Of a stretch of DNA of 64,000 nt, positions 41,801 through 51,465 are shown in pieces (position 1 is the first letter of the stretch; the number at the start of each line of letters is the position of its first letter). This stretch comes from Tritrichomonas musculus (Eukaryota; Parabasalia; Tritrichomonadida; Tritrichomonadidae), in contig JAPFFF010000014.1 of the NCBI GenBank assembly GCA_039105265.1, positions 2,604,001 through 2,668,000 of the forward strand, in the 5' to 3' direction. The notes under the pieces are model-generated. The model was not told where the DNA came from, ran no database searches, and saw only the letters and a program-made list of their open reading frames with translations. A program made the translations under genes and the position numbers.

Positions 41801-43387
41801 CTTAAAAATGTAAATAATACTCAAAATGATTTCATTAATTCATTTAGAAAAACAAGAAAATGGATATTTGATATAAATATCAATTCCCAAAAAATTCCAA
41901 CTGAAGATATTAAAACAATGAGATCTACTTTACTGAATGTAAACAGAATTAATGCTTATAGTTTCTCTTTTCCCTTAGGAATGAAATATAAGACATTCCT
42001 TCAAATTCAAGCACAAAAAATATTTTCATTATACAATTGTCCAAATTCAAAATATACCTGGATGCTCTTTCAACAATACATTCGTGAAATGATCCTTGAA
42101 TCATGGTCGTTGTTTTTAAATCGAACAGAAAGAAAATATCAAAATCTGCCACAAAATAAAAAGAAAAATTATGCAGATTATTTAAATAAAAAGTATGCTA
42201 AATTCAAGCTAGAATTAGAAAAATACTTTCCGAATGATAAAAATAAATTAGATATTGTTCAAACATTTATGCATATCTTCACAAAAGTTGATGAAGATTA
42301 TAGGGATATAATCTTGCCAACATATGAATTAATGATGCCAAAAGATGAAACAGAGGTGAATAAAACAATTCAAAAACCAAAAATGTCAATGATAAAATTA
42401 GGATTTCGTCCTTATAAGTTGCATTTTAGATCTGGTTCCAAAATTTATGCATTGTTTCATGATCAGCCAAAGATTTCTTATATTGAAGATCCTGAATTAA
42501 AATATCAAAGAAGAGGTTCTCCTTTCTTAAGCATTACTGAAAAAATTGATAATATATTTAATTCAATATACAATTTTTTCAGCACTTTAATTGGAGATAA
42601 AATTGGTTTTAAATTCTTCATGAGAAGAACACTTGGTGGTTGTGAATTTGGTATTTGTTATGATTTTGATATTGAATTTGATGACAGTGAATTAAAGGAA
42701 TTAAAGAATTGCTTGATTGATAAAGAACCTTTATTTGTTTTTAGCATCAGTGTAAAAAGCATGGCTCCTTTTTTGGCAGGTGTTTTGATATTCTTCCTTT
42801 TATATCTAGCAAACCTTGCACGTCAAATTGCAGATTTTGTTAAAACAATTCCAAGATTTTCTATTAAACTTGCTAAGAACACAGTAATTGCATTAGCTAA
42901 ATGTTTTGCGAAAAAAGGATTTGATAAATTTGAAGATAAAATTGTGGGCAATTTATGTGATTACTTGAAAGATTTATTAGAGAGCCAAATAGAGAAATTC
43001 AAATATACCAAAAATAGTTATTATTTATTATTTAAGATGTTGTCTGATTTATTGATTGACCAAATACCTAATGCAGCAGAAAAAATTTACGATGGTATCA
43101 GTCCTAAAATTAAAATTAACACAAAAACAACTTTTGGCAAAATTGCTTCAAATGGAATGGTTCATATCTTTAAGATTGGATTTCTTGTGGTTTTATGTTT
43201 GGCTTCCTTCATGATAAATTTCCAAATAAACAAATCAATAAAATATAGTAATTCAAAAGTTGCTTCTGAATTCACAAAAGGAGAAAACTACAAAGATAAA
43301 GAAAAAGTCGATAATTATGTTAAAAAAAATGAAAAAATATTAAATTCTCAAATTCCTGAAGTTGAACAACTTGATGTAAGAACATAA
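38876..43387 (+). CDS. SecA-type motor ATPase with C-terminal membrane segments
   Basis: 1503 residues. The centre (about 440-960) follows SecA in order: Walker A GEGKS (467-471) inside EVATGEGKSSIVMLIA; DEADLILID (from 605; bacterial SecA DEVDSILID); a segment like SecA's DEFTGR region (DHTGILERNKEFNGYIQQF); CGLTGTIG (LTGT at 782); then IPKENPNRR, like SecA VVPTNRP; GRGTHIEVG (from 906; SecA GRGTDIKLG); and NQAFGRTSRQ (arginines 938 and 941). This order marks it as SecA-like, not a generic DEAD helicase. It is nearly twice the length of bacterial SecA, with about 440 extra N-terminal residues and a long C-terminus bearing hydrophobic segments at about 1295-1315 and 1430-1450. No signal peptide is seen. 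Inferred: an ATP-driven protein-moving machine anchored in an internal membrane. Confidence 0.88.
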   Translation: MPILDPVLQFQLCQLEQNNNPKSKVRFLKKYLNIASKYIFKSSDTIKAYIQFKIDLRKNISDLKGYFKSENIENEIKNDNIPNFYTFVHDLIKGEDESKEKDGDFVSIKTFKSRLTFFQPFVDFPEERSWYLNDYPIAILCLRLDNLIDKHIYLIELEIDLMAAVGFTLVLCIRHNDWYLDFKPSYLSYILLKHHFSEIHINYNGSGNQKGDIFSGILNNYDKYDGYFYLYSQYLSENKDGKLYPIFTELKKKPRFKLIYFGDSIKQSLKIEKCENVSTIKYCNDGFAKDKIRIFLFDVPIYNDDDDINNLIPVDFALPGKNYSVGFIKKDDFLYWKKERVQIGYKKYVDFGDIHYINPDLFVIHTMYLGKVKSNEMYTINKIIRKTNEKYQEKQFEVFKKEFFITLFTESKAKKLLSYVLYAFKKNKEKFRFLKSQVFVAYKAIDFCVQHRFNKNTSGFVYEVATGEGKSSIVMLIAAVLALFGQTVHVVTSNIILANRDYNEYCDFFSKLGLKSVVLVHKNEIPTKFDDDIKEEHYSNEYFRDDLFKNSMEMNFYACGIASDKGKADIIFSNLINFESMYLYMTEKYPARVKKYYKKSSLVIDEADLILIDELANGTILSRPMKSNSEEILSYIYKCRCKSKKTKAEKIHSKIIAKWPECTDIKPKDIEIMFQEIDMVNEDQDFVVEKKYVLAPVIADAKEKNPCLIEKEVVPFNFDHTGILERNKEFNGYIQQFIALKERKIKKNIKENEILLVKDISMNYLYISHPIYIGFYNNVCGLTGTIGKKSDKEIFQKHYHLKTMKIPKENPNRRYEFPTILCSDEKERNEKIVNEIMAFHLKGNPVLVIFFSPADIDVVKKGIESHKDFKSHKVKIGVYNGKDDKIKPDRSAGEEGAISLGTNVCGRGTHIEVGKKSLHVIVSFFTNNTRAMNQAFGRTSRQNNFGTVRTICLFKEYISEIIQMNKKDRENSLKILKNVNNTQNDFINSFRKTRKWIFDININSQKIPTEDIKTMRSTLLNVNRINAYSFSFPLGMKYKTFLQIQAQKIFSLYNCPNSKYTWMLFQQYIREMILESWSLFLNRTERKYQNLPQNKKKNYADYLNKKYAKFKLELEKYFPNDKNKLDIVQTFMHIFTKVDEDYRDIILPTYELMMPKDETEVNKTIQKPKMSMIKLGFRPYKLHFRSGSKIYALFHDQPKISYIEDPELKYQRRGSPFLSITEKIDNIFNSIYNFFSTLIGDKIGFKFFMRRTLGGCEFGICYDFDIEFDDSELKELKNCLIDKEPLFVFSISVKSMAPFLAGVLIFFLLYLANLARQIADFVKTIPRFSIKLAKNTVIALAKCFAKKGFDKFEDKIVGNLCDYLKDLLESQIEKFKYTKNSYYLLFKMLSDLLIDQIPNAAEKIYDGISPKIKINTKTTFGKIASNGMVHIFKIGFLVVLCLASFMINFQINKSIKYSNSKVASEFTKGENYKDKEKVDNYVKKNEKILNSQIPEVEQLDVRT

Positions 43388-44884
43388 TTTAAATAAAATA
43401 ATGATTTAAGAAAATGCTTTTTATTTATTTTCCAATTTACCAGTTTATGAAACCTCAAAAAGTAGGTTAGATAAATGAAATTCTAAAAAGTGCCCAAAGG
43501 CCAAATAAGAATTAAAACATGAAACTTTTTCATTGATAATAATTGAAAAAGCAAACTGTATTCAGAATATAATATTTAAAGATATATTGGTTAAATTTGT
43601 ATTTTAAGAAACCAAAAAGAGATTTTATTTATTTATATCAATCAATGAAATAAAATAAATTCTTAATATATCCAGATATGGATTTCAATGCATAATCATA
43701 TAAAATGCTGAGTCAAACAAAATCAAATAGAAGAAATAATGATATTCCTACTTGATATTATAATTTTCATTTCAACAAGAAGGAACAACAAATAAGAATT
43801 ATGAAAAGTAATAAAAACAATTTTCAATACATTAAAACAAAAAGTTTAAAAATGAAAGAAAAAGTGAAAAAATTAATTAGTTATTCCTCAAAATCCTACG
43901 TTAAATATATTATTATTATGATTAAAATAGATGTATAATTCAACAATAAAAAACATATGATGATATTAAAAATATCTACAGAAAAATTAATCGCGTGAAT
44001 ACATATTTTATTTGACTCGAGATATAGACGAAACATTATTTTTTAAATGGTTTTTAAATTCTCAACATCCATTAAAACCAATTATGGCAAATGTCAGTAT
44101 TAGATAAAATATTCATTCAATTAAAGTAAAAATAAACTAGACGATGCTGTCACGTTAAAATAAAACTAATATTGTGAAATGATAAAATAAAATAATAAAA
44201 TGATTTAGATGTCATGATGTTGATTGTTTAACGTGATTGCAAAAATTTTTCTGTCAATAAAATGTTTTATTAAAAAATAAATGAATCTAAATCAAAATAA
44301 TAATACAGTTAAACGATTTATAATGATAATAAAGCAACTTATAAAATAATTTAGCTGTCACGAAGTTGTATCTAAATGTAAAATAAATAATAAAGTCAAT
44401 ATTGATAGAAAATATATTATCAATTATGGAAACTTTATCTAAGTATTTTAAATATTTATTTGTTTATTTAAATACAAGACACAATTACAAAATATTATTA
44501 GATATTTAGATAAAAAAATTGAATGGATCAAAAACACGTTTGATTTAAATCAATTCAAATCTATAACAAAATAATTGAATGTAATACACAAAAAGTTATA
44601 ATGACAGTTAATTTATAAATAAGTATAACTTTATATTTTTATTATGTAGCATATTATTTTATATTATTAATATATTAAGATACTATTATAAATTAGAGTA
44701 GAATAATAAAATTGCATTAACTGTTAGGTAATGAGGAAATTATTTTTAGATTTCCATTTTAATTTCATATTTTTTTTATTTTTAATTTTGATATTTCATA
44801 TTGGACGTATATATATTTATAAAAACATATTTTCAAATTGTAAAAGTAAGTGCAATGCAGTAATTCAAAAATTTTTACAATAAT
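43388..44884. other. Intergenic, gene-poor AT-rich stretch
   Basis: About 1.5 kb without a plausible gene. Two loosely similar stretches (near 44196 ATTTAGATGTCATGATGTTG and near 44347 ATTTAGCTGTCACGAAGTTG) suggest old repeats, too diverged to classify. Confidence 0.45.
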
Positions 44885-44886
44885 TA

Positions 44887-45966
44887 AGGAGGTAGTATCA
44901 AATTTATGAGTATTGAAAAAATCATGCACAAAACGAAGCAATATTGCTTCTATATTATATTTACAATAAATTAATTAGCATGCAAGTAAACATGTATATT
45001 CTAAAGTTTTTTAAAAAATAATTACTTTATTTCGATATTTATGAGGTGAAAATTAGCTTAGGAAATCAAAAAAAAAGACGTTTAAAAAATGAAAATAACC
45101 AGAGATAAAAAACAATTGCAAAAATAATAATGTTGAAAATTTATGGTTTATTCATTTATAAACAAACTAATAGAGAGATTTTTCTAAAAGAATGAAAAAA
45201 TTTAGAAATTGTAAATGATATTTTTAGATTTAGAAAATAAATTTAAAAAATCTCTCTATTAGTTTGTTACATTTATATTGTTAATTTAATATTTCCAAAT
45301 TAAAGCGTTTAAAATGTTTGCTATGATTACTTATTCTAATTATTAAATTGAATACTATTTTTTTTGTAAACTATTCAATTTTTATAAAATTTGAATGAGT
45401 AGAGTCTCAAAATATAAATTAATTAAAAAAACATAAAAATCCAAAATAATATTAAACAAAATAATATTTTATAAAACATATTTAAGTTAACAAATGCTAA
45501 GTTCATTACTCTAAAAAATGATTTCCACCAATAATAATTGATTCGAAAATAAAGCTTAGATACAAAGCCTGAGGCAAAGCTCATAAACTTTGTTAATATT
45601 TCGATAAAATTAAAATCATCTCTCTTTGATTTAGAGTAAAAAAATAATTTGAGCAATTGAAATCACTATCAAGCATTTCAAGAATCAAAAATTCCAAAGA
45701 ATTATGAAAGTGCATGATTTAATTGTCCATAAAAAATCTATTCTGGAAAAGAACAAGGCTTATAATAACCAAAAATTTTCAATTATGATTTAACAAATAG
45801 CAAACTTCATATCACATGTCATCATATTTTCAAGTAAAAAGAAATATTTTTTTATTTTATAAATATGAATTTTTTTGATGGCTAAAATAATAATTTTATA
45901 TTTTAAAATGATTTTCATATTTTATATCTTTTTTTAATCACTACATTTTGAAATACACTACCTCCT
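44887..45966. mobile_element. 1.08-kb inverted-repeat element with TA target site
   Basis: AGGAGGTAGT at 44887-44896 is mirrored by ACTACCTCCT at 45957-45966, each flanked by TA (44885-44886 and 45967-45968); with flanks the inverted identity is 14 bases. A TA duplication is typical of Tc1/mariner and related DNA transposons. No transposase is recognisable inside, so it is non-autonomous or decayed. It contains a second, smaller element. Confidence 0.55.
45161..45269. mobile_element. 109-bp hairpin MITE nested in the 1.08-kb element
   Basis: A perfect 23-base inverted repeat (AACAAACTAATAGAGAGATT plus TTT at 45161-45183; complement at 45246-45268) encloses about 60 AT-rich bases. It is flanked by the 8-base direct repeat CATTTATA (45153-45160 and 45270-45277). 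An 8-base duplication suggests a hAT-type origin. It evidently inserted after the larger element. Confidence 0.65.
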
Positions 45967-45970
45967 TAAT

Positions 45971-46077
45971 ATATAAAGTGCGTCCACAATTAAGAAAGTA
46001 TTTTTTGAATAAGCTCATAGAAATATTGAATGAGTTTTCACAATTTTAACTTTCCTAATAGTGGACACACTTTATAT
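45971..46077. mobile_element. 107-bp hairpin MITE with Tc1/mariner-like ends
   Basis: 29-base terminal inverted repeats with 3 mismatches (45971-45999 and 46049-46077; core AAAGTG-Y-GTCCAC). The ends resemble the AGTG-x-GTCC theme of Tc1/mariner termini. TA-rich flanks prevent a firm call of the target duplication. It abuts the 1.08-kb element. Confidence 0.65.
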
Positions 46078-46352
46078 AAAAAAAATCAAATAACGAGTTT
46101 TCACTTCACATGAATACCTCTCCATCAAAATTGTAACAATATTTTGATATTAAATATATAATTTTAATTTAATCACATAAAAAAGATTTGGTTTATATCG
46201 TCCAATAATTTGGCTCTTTTCACCCTTCTTTGTAATTACCTTTATTTTTCATTTGAATTCTGTGCTTGAAAAGATAATTTTATTGATTAAAACTTCAGTA
46301 AATAATATAGAAAAGATCATTTATATAAATTCATATTTAAATGTTTAATAAA

Positions 46353-47234
46353 TTATTGTGTGCTTAAATAGTCAAGATATGCAGAAATTTCTTCTTGATT
46401 GGCACCGAAATCTCTTTGTAATTCTTCAGATTTCATCTCTTCAACAATTTCGATGAAATTTGGCCTCGTTGACGGATCACCAGACCAGCACCTTTCAATC
46501 AGATCCCTCATTTTTCTACTCTGCACCAAATTTATGTCAGGCCGAACTCCTTCAATGACATCTCGAATTTTAAAGTTTTTTGTTGTTCTTTGACTTGTGA
46601 TCAATTGGTGCATGGTAATTGCGAATGAATAAACGTCAACTTTGTAAGAATATGAAATTTCACTACAGATTTCAGGCGCTAGGTAAAGAGGTGTGCCAAT
46701 ATTATCATACATTTCGGTTTCTGTCAATTCTTTATCGGTTATGTATGAAAATTCAAAATTGCAAATATGAGGATAAAGTTGATCGTCAAGGCGAATGTTT
46801 TTTGGTCTTATGTTTCTATGAATGACGCCTTGTGAATGCATGTATTTCAGTGAAATTGCTACGCCAAGTAGAATAATATATTTATTTGTATTTGTTAGTT
46901 CTAAACCAAAATTCTTTAGGGATTTTGGTATATATTCTGTTATTATTATTGATTTATATTCCTCATCAATTTTTATATCGCTATATCCAATATATGAAAC
47001 AATTGTTGGATGTTTCAGTTTCAAATATGCGTTCCTTTCATCATTGAATAAATTGCATTGAACGTTATATGGTTCATATGTTATATATTCTTTGGCTGCA
47101 AATTTTTCTCCTGTTTTAATATTTTCAATTAATTTTATAAGATAAAAACTATCTTGATCTATACGTCGAATGGGTTTAAAATCTTGTAAATCTAAAGGTT
47201 TTTCTGAGTCATTATTACAATTTTTTGAGCTCAT
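46353..47234 (-). CDS. Stand-alone TKL-type pseudokinase
   Basis: 293 residues, a kinase domain and little else. The fold markers remain: EKFAAKEY with lysine, YLAPEIC, DVYSFAIT and CWSGDPSTRPNF. The catalytic motifs do not: the glycine loop is RIDQDSFYLIKL, the catalytic loop is HRNIRPKN (Asn for the catalytic Asp, near residue 141) and DFG is replaced by NFE. It should therefore bind partners without phosphorylating them, unless the chemistry is unusual. The reading frame is intact, which argues for function. It sits alone between transposon-rich spacers; the nearest relatives here are the degenerate domains of the six-kinase gene. Confidence 0.88.
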   Translation of the reverse strand: MSSKNCNNDSEKPLDLQDFKPIRRIDQDSFYLIKLIENIKTGEKFAAKEYITYEPYNVQCNLFNDERNAYLKLKHPTIVSYIGYSDIKIDEEYKSIIITEYIPKSLKNFGLELTNTNKYIILLGVAISLKYMHSQGVIHRNIRPKNIRLDDQLYPHICNFEFSYITDKELTETEMYDNIGTPLYLAPEICSEISYSYKVDVYSFAITMHQLITSQRTTKNFKIRDVIEGVRPDINLVQSRKMRDLIERCWSGDPSTRPNFIEIVEEMKSEELQRDFGANQEEISAYLDYLSTQ

Positions 47235-47354
47235 TCTGTAGAAAAAAATTGTCTTTCTTTATTTAAATTAAAATACTTTTTGACATCAAGATAGGCTAAA
47301 TATAAGGTGATTTTTTTTTTCCAAAATTTAAAAAATTTTGACAAAAACCTTATT

Positions 47355-49845
47355 GGGAAGGGTAATTTTTCCCCAGAAAATTGAATGGAAAAAACTGGGG
47401 AAAAATGGTAATTTTTTTTGAATTGAAAATGATCGTTTTTTAAAAAATATTTTTTAAAAAATTACAGCATAAACAACATTTAGAGTTTCAAAATTAAAAT
47501 AAAATATTAAGAAAAAGAACAATACATAAAATGCATATGTCTATTACCTCAAAAAAAGAATTTTAAAAATATCAACATTACAATTAAAAGGAAAAATTTC
47601 TAATTCGAAATGACTGACAAAAATTGTATTACATCTAAATGAATATAATAATTATATAAATGTTATCCCAGAGAAAATTTAAAAATACATAAGAGAAAAT
47701 GAAAAAAGCAATATTTTTCATTTTATTTTAGGTAAATTCAGAACCAAATTAGAGAAGAATATGAAGTACTTTTGAAAAATAATTATAACAAAAAAGAAAA
47801 AATCACATGTCAATTCATATCAGAAAAATGATGAAGTTCGTTTGAAATAAAAATCTCATTGTAATATAAAATATCATGTTTTTGCCTGTATTTTAATATA
47901 TATATAAATAAAACGATTATACTATTATTTATAAATTCAAAACCTAAAAATATAAAGGATTTATGTAATATAAACACTTTTTTTCAAAATGTAAAATTTT
48001 CTTATGTGTAGGTAAAGGGGATCCGACTCCTTGTTGTCAGCCTTTTTGATATTTCTGATAACATTTGGGAATTTATATTTTAATATATTAATTTATATTT
48101 ATATTACTTTTTTTTAACAGGATGGATTTTAAAATATTTATTTTGATTATAAGATAAAAACATTTTTACAAATTGAATTAAAAAATTCAGTAATCTTTTG
48201 AAATTTTATGAAATAAATAATTGTTTTTTCGAATGAAAAATAATATTTTTTCATTAATAAAATAACTTATTTGAATAAAATAAAGTAACTCTCTTCAAAT
48301 CTATTGTTTTTTTTAAAATAAAATGATAATTTTTGATATATAATGAAAACTTTATATCTTAAAAAAATGTTTTGATTTTTATTTTAATTTTTTAAAATCT
48401 CAGTTTAAATTAATTTTCTGAATTCAGATTTCAAAATTTTAATTTTTTTTTTTTTGCACATTTGTATCCCTATCAATTATAAATTTCATCTTATACATAT
48501 AATATTAGTACTATAGTACTTTTATATAAGCTTTTAAATCATTAATTTGGGTTTGATATTTATTTTTGCGTGGAATATTTATAAAATAAATAAAAATTTT
48601 ATTTTTTTTTGTGAAGTTTACAAAAAAAACAAAGAATTATTATATCTTAAAAATAAACCTGTAAAAAATTTATTTTTTATTGTAATTAGATTTTAATGAT
48701 TATATAAATAATTATAAAATAAGTGAAAATATTAATATCCCTGACACCTGAGTTGATAGATGTTAAAATAAAATAGATAAATAAAAATTAAAAAACATTT
48801 TTATCTTATTAAATTTATATTTTACATATGGTATAAATGTACTTATATTTTAATGAAATGAAAATAAATATAACCACATTTTTTTATTAATATCTACAAC
48901 GAATTAGTAAAGTTTCGATATCATTAGATTCTTCTTGAATATGATAATATGGAGATTTTTATTAAACGTTTAAATTGTTTATTTTGATTTTTATAAAAAT
49001 AAAAAAAATAATAACTTTATATTGAGATATAACAGAAATAAATAAAAAAACCGTTTATTAAAAGAGTCGGAATCCCTCTGTGTAGGTTATCAAAAACACT
49101 CCATGAGTGTATCTTGAATATGCAACCATTCTTCCCAGGAAAAAAAGGTAGCATAGCAATTATTTATTCACATTATGATTAAATTTATGATATTATTTAA
49201 ATAATCAATAAATTGAGATAGAATATTAGGAAAATTTGAGAAATCATCTTATCTTGAATTTCAATAAAAATATGCATTAAAAAGTGTATTAGTATAGAAT
49301 ATATCATTTTAGACAATAAAAATCTTTTTAATTCAATTATTAAAAAAGTTGGAGCTAATATATTAGTGAAAAAATAGTGATTGAGCAAAATTCTCATTTA
49401 TATTTATTTATATTGTATTTTTAGATAATAATCTTTAAAATTACCCTGCATTCATCTTCCTGAAATAAGATCGGATTATTCATAATATAATAAAAAATTT
49501 GTAAATTTCAGGTTTATAAAGGTTCAAAATTGGTTTATAATGCTACTAGATAATTTTAACTTTATTTGAACAGTTAAATTTTTGAAACGATAATTTTTGC
49601 ATTTGATAAGATATTTGATTAAAAAAAAAAATTCAAAAAAAAACTTTATTGGTACCCTTATTAATGATTAACCATGCTAGAAAAGAGTTGATACTGCATT
49701 AAAAAGGCCGAATGTTGACTGATTTAAAAGTTGGGGAAAAAAGGTTAAAATTTACATTTTTTTTATAAAATTTTATGCAAAAAACCATTTTTCCCCAGGT
49801 TGAAATGTGATATAAAAAAAGTTGGGGAAAAATGGTAATTTCCCA
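47355..49845. mobile_element. 2.5-kb inverted-repeat element with 8-bp target duplication (hAT-like)
   Basis: The 8-base direct repeat ACCTTATT flanks the element (47347-47354 and 49846-49853). The ends are inverted copies: GGGAAGGGTAATTTTTCCCC on the left and, read inward from the right, GGGAAATTACCATTTTTCCC, aligned with a gap. A subterminal motif WGGGGAAAAANGGT recurs in both orientations, twice at the left end (to 47414) and three times at the right (from about 49732). An 8-base duplication with subterminal repeats fits hAT elements. No transposase frame survives inside. A further inverted pair (GGGATCCGACTCC near 48018 and its near-complement near 49062) lies within and may mark another, nested insertion. 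Confidence 0.65.
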
Positions 49846-49853
49846 ACCTTATT

Positions 49854-50418
49854 CCTAAATAATTCTGCTCAATATGGCAAATTAAGCATTTAAGAACATA
49901 GAAAACTCTTGAGATATGTCGGTATGCTTCGAAATTAATAATATATACTCACTATAGAATGTTATTGATGATTTCAGATTTTAAGCGAAATAGTGGCAGA
50001 GAGTCTTTCAAAAAGTTGCGATTTTCATAACAAGTCTCCAGACGTAAACATAAAAATGTTTCAAAATTTATAGAATTAAACTTTTTCAACGGGCTTTATT
50101 AAAATTTAAAACATCGGTATCTTTATTAATATCCTATAAATATAAATAATAATAATTTCATAATAATATTTAATTCATATTATAAATATTAATTTTTATA
50201 AATAAGAATTTTTATCATTAAGCAAAAAATGATTATTCAAAAACAATAAATATTATGAAGTTGCAACATAACAAAACAAGACAACTTAAAGTCTAGAAAA
50301 TGATCTTGATTATTTCTTAACTTGCTGAAAAAGAAATTTCTTCCGTTACTTATTCAAAAAGTTAACTTTTTGAATACATTCTTTCTCAAAGTTTTTTCTC
50401 TTTTACTATTATTGTCAA
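49854..50418. other. Intergenic upstream of the G-alpha-like gene
   Basis: About 570 bases of AT-rich spacer. No close initiator-like motif and no coding remnant is seen. Confidence 0.5.
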
Positions 50419-51465
50419 ATGGGTTCTGCATGCTCTGAAGTTGATAACGAACACAATCAAACTATAAAAAACGATACAACAACAAGTGCTGAAGAAATCC
50501 CAAGTATTAAAATAATCTTATTAGGATCTAAAGGAGGTGGCAAAACTACAATATGGGAACATCTAAAATTACTATACTGTGGAGGATTTCAACAAGAAGA
50601 AAGAGAAAGTATTTTGTTTAATATCAAAAACGATTTAATATTTAATATGAAATATATAATTGAATCTGGTCAAGAGAAAGACCATTTTTACGAAAATGAA
50701 TTACAAGAATATGCAAGAGATATATTAGATATAATTTTCGTTGATGAAGCTTTAACGCCAGAAATCGCTCACAAAATCAAAGCTTTATGGGACGATCCCT
50801 TCACAAAAATTGAATATCAAAATAACATTAAATTTAATTTAAATGATTATGCAAATTTTTTCTTTGAAAAATCCGAAATAATAGCACAAGATGATTATGT
50901 GTTAACAGATGAAGATGTTTTAAAAAGTTATTATTCAAATGGTGCAATTGCATTGAATTATTTGACAATTGAAAATAAAATAATTTCAGCACGTTTGCTT
51001 GACCCTGATCGAAGAAGATTAAAAGAATGTCGTCTTTTAAGACATACTCTTGAAACTTCAAAATTTTTTATTTTTGTTGTTTCATTGACTGATTTTTGCT
51101 ATTTTATCGATGATGATGAAACAACAATAAGAATCAGTGAAGATTCAATTAATATGTTTGAAAATTATGCGAATTCTGACCGTTTTATATTAAAGCCAAT
51201 TTTGCTCATTTTCAATAAAAAAGACTTATTTGAGAGACGATTAAATGATTTTATGGATGAATTTCAAAAAGCTTATCCAGAATTCAAAGGTGATATAAAA
51301 AATACAAACGAATGCATTGAATATATAAAATATTGTTATTTAAGTAAATTGTCAAAAGATAGAAAACAGGAAGCTTGGGTCGAGACTTTAATAATTTCAG
51401 CTTTTGATGAAAAAAATTGTCAAGAATTGTATCAAATTATCGTTTCTAAAATTTTATCATCTTAG
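50419..51465 (+). CDS. G-protein alpha-like protein lacking GTPase residues
   Basis: 348 residues, the usual G-alpha length. The N-terminus MGSACS offers a myristoylation Gly2 and a palmitoylation Cys5. P-loop GSKGGGKT (36-43) matches G-x-x-x-x-GK-T and sits before a helical insert (about 55-160). The NKKD guanine motif (266-269) and an SAF motif near 329 are present. What is missing is the catalytic set. In switch I, the usual DVLR-x-R-x-x-TTG becomes DVLKSYYSNG (166-175), so the catalytic Arg is Tyr and the loop is one residue short. In switch II, DVGGQR becomes DPDRRR (195-200), so both glycines and the catalytic Gln are lost. I infer a membrane-bound nucleotide-binding protein with little or no GTP hydrolysis. 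Confidence 0.85.
   Translation: MGSACSEVDNEHNQTIKNDTTTSAEEIPSIKIILLGSKGGGKTTIWEHLKLLYCGGFQQEERESILFNIKNDLIFNMKYIIESGQEKDHFYENELQEYARDILDIIFVDEALTPEIAHKIKALWDDPFTKIEYQNNIKFNLNDYANFFFEKSEIIAQDDYVLTDEDVLKSYYSNGAIALNYLTIENKIISARLLDPDRRRLKECRLLRHTLETSKFFIFVVSLTDFCYFIDDDETTIRISEDSINMFENYANSDRFILKPILLIFNKKDLFERRLNDFMDEFQKAYPEFKGDIKNTNECIEYIKYCYLSKLSKDRKQEAWVETLIISAFDEKNCQELYQIIVSKILSS

Noticed and set aside
38876-43387. Generic DEAD-box RNA helicase
   Set aside because: The segment order between the Walker B and LTGT motifs and the GRGTHIEVG block match SecA and not RNA helicases.
45423-45656. Small minus-strand hydrophobic frame as a gene or transposase piece
   Set aside because: 77 codons of Phe/Leu/Ile-rich sequence typical of chance frames in AT-rich DNA; no transposase motif seen.
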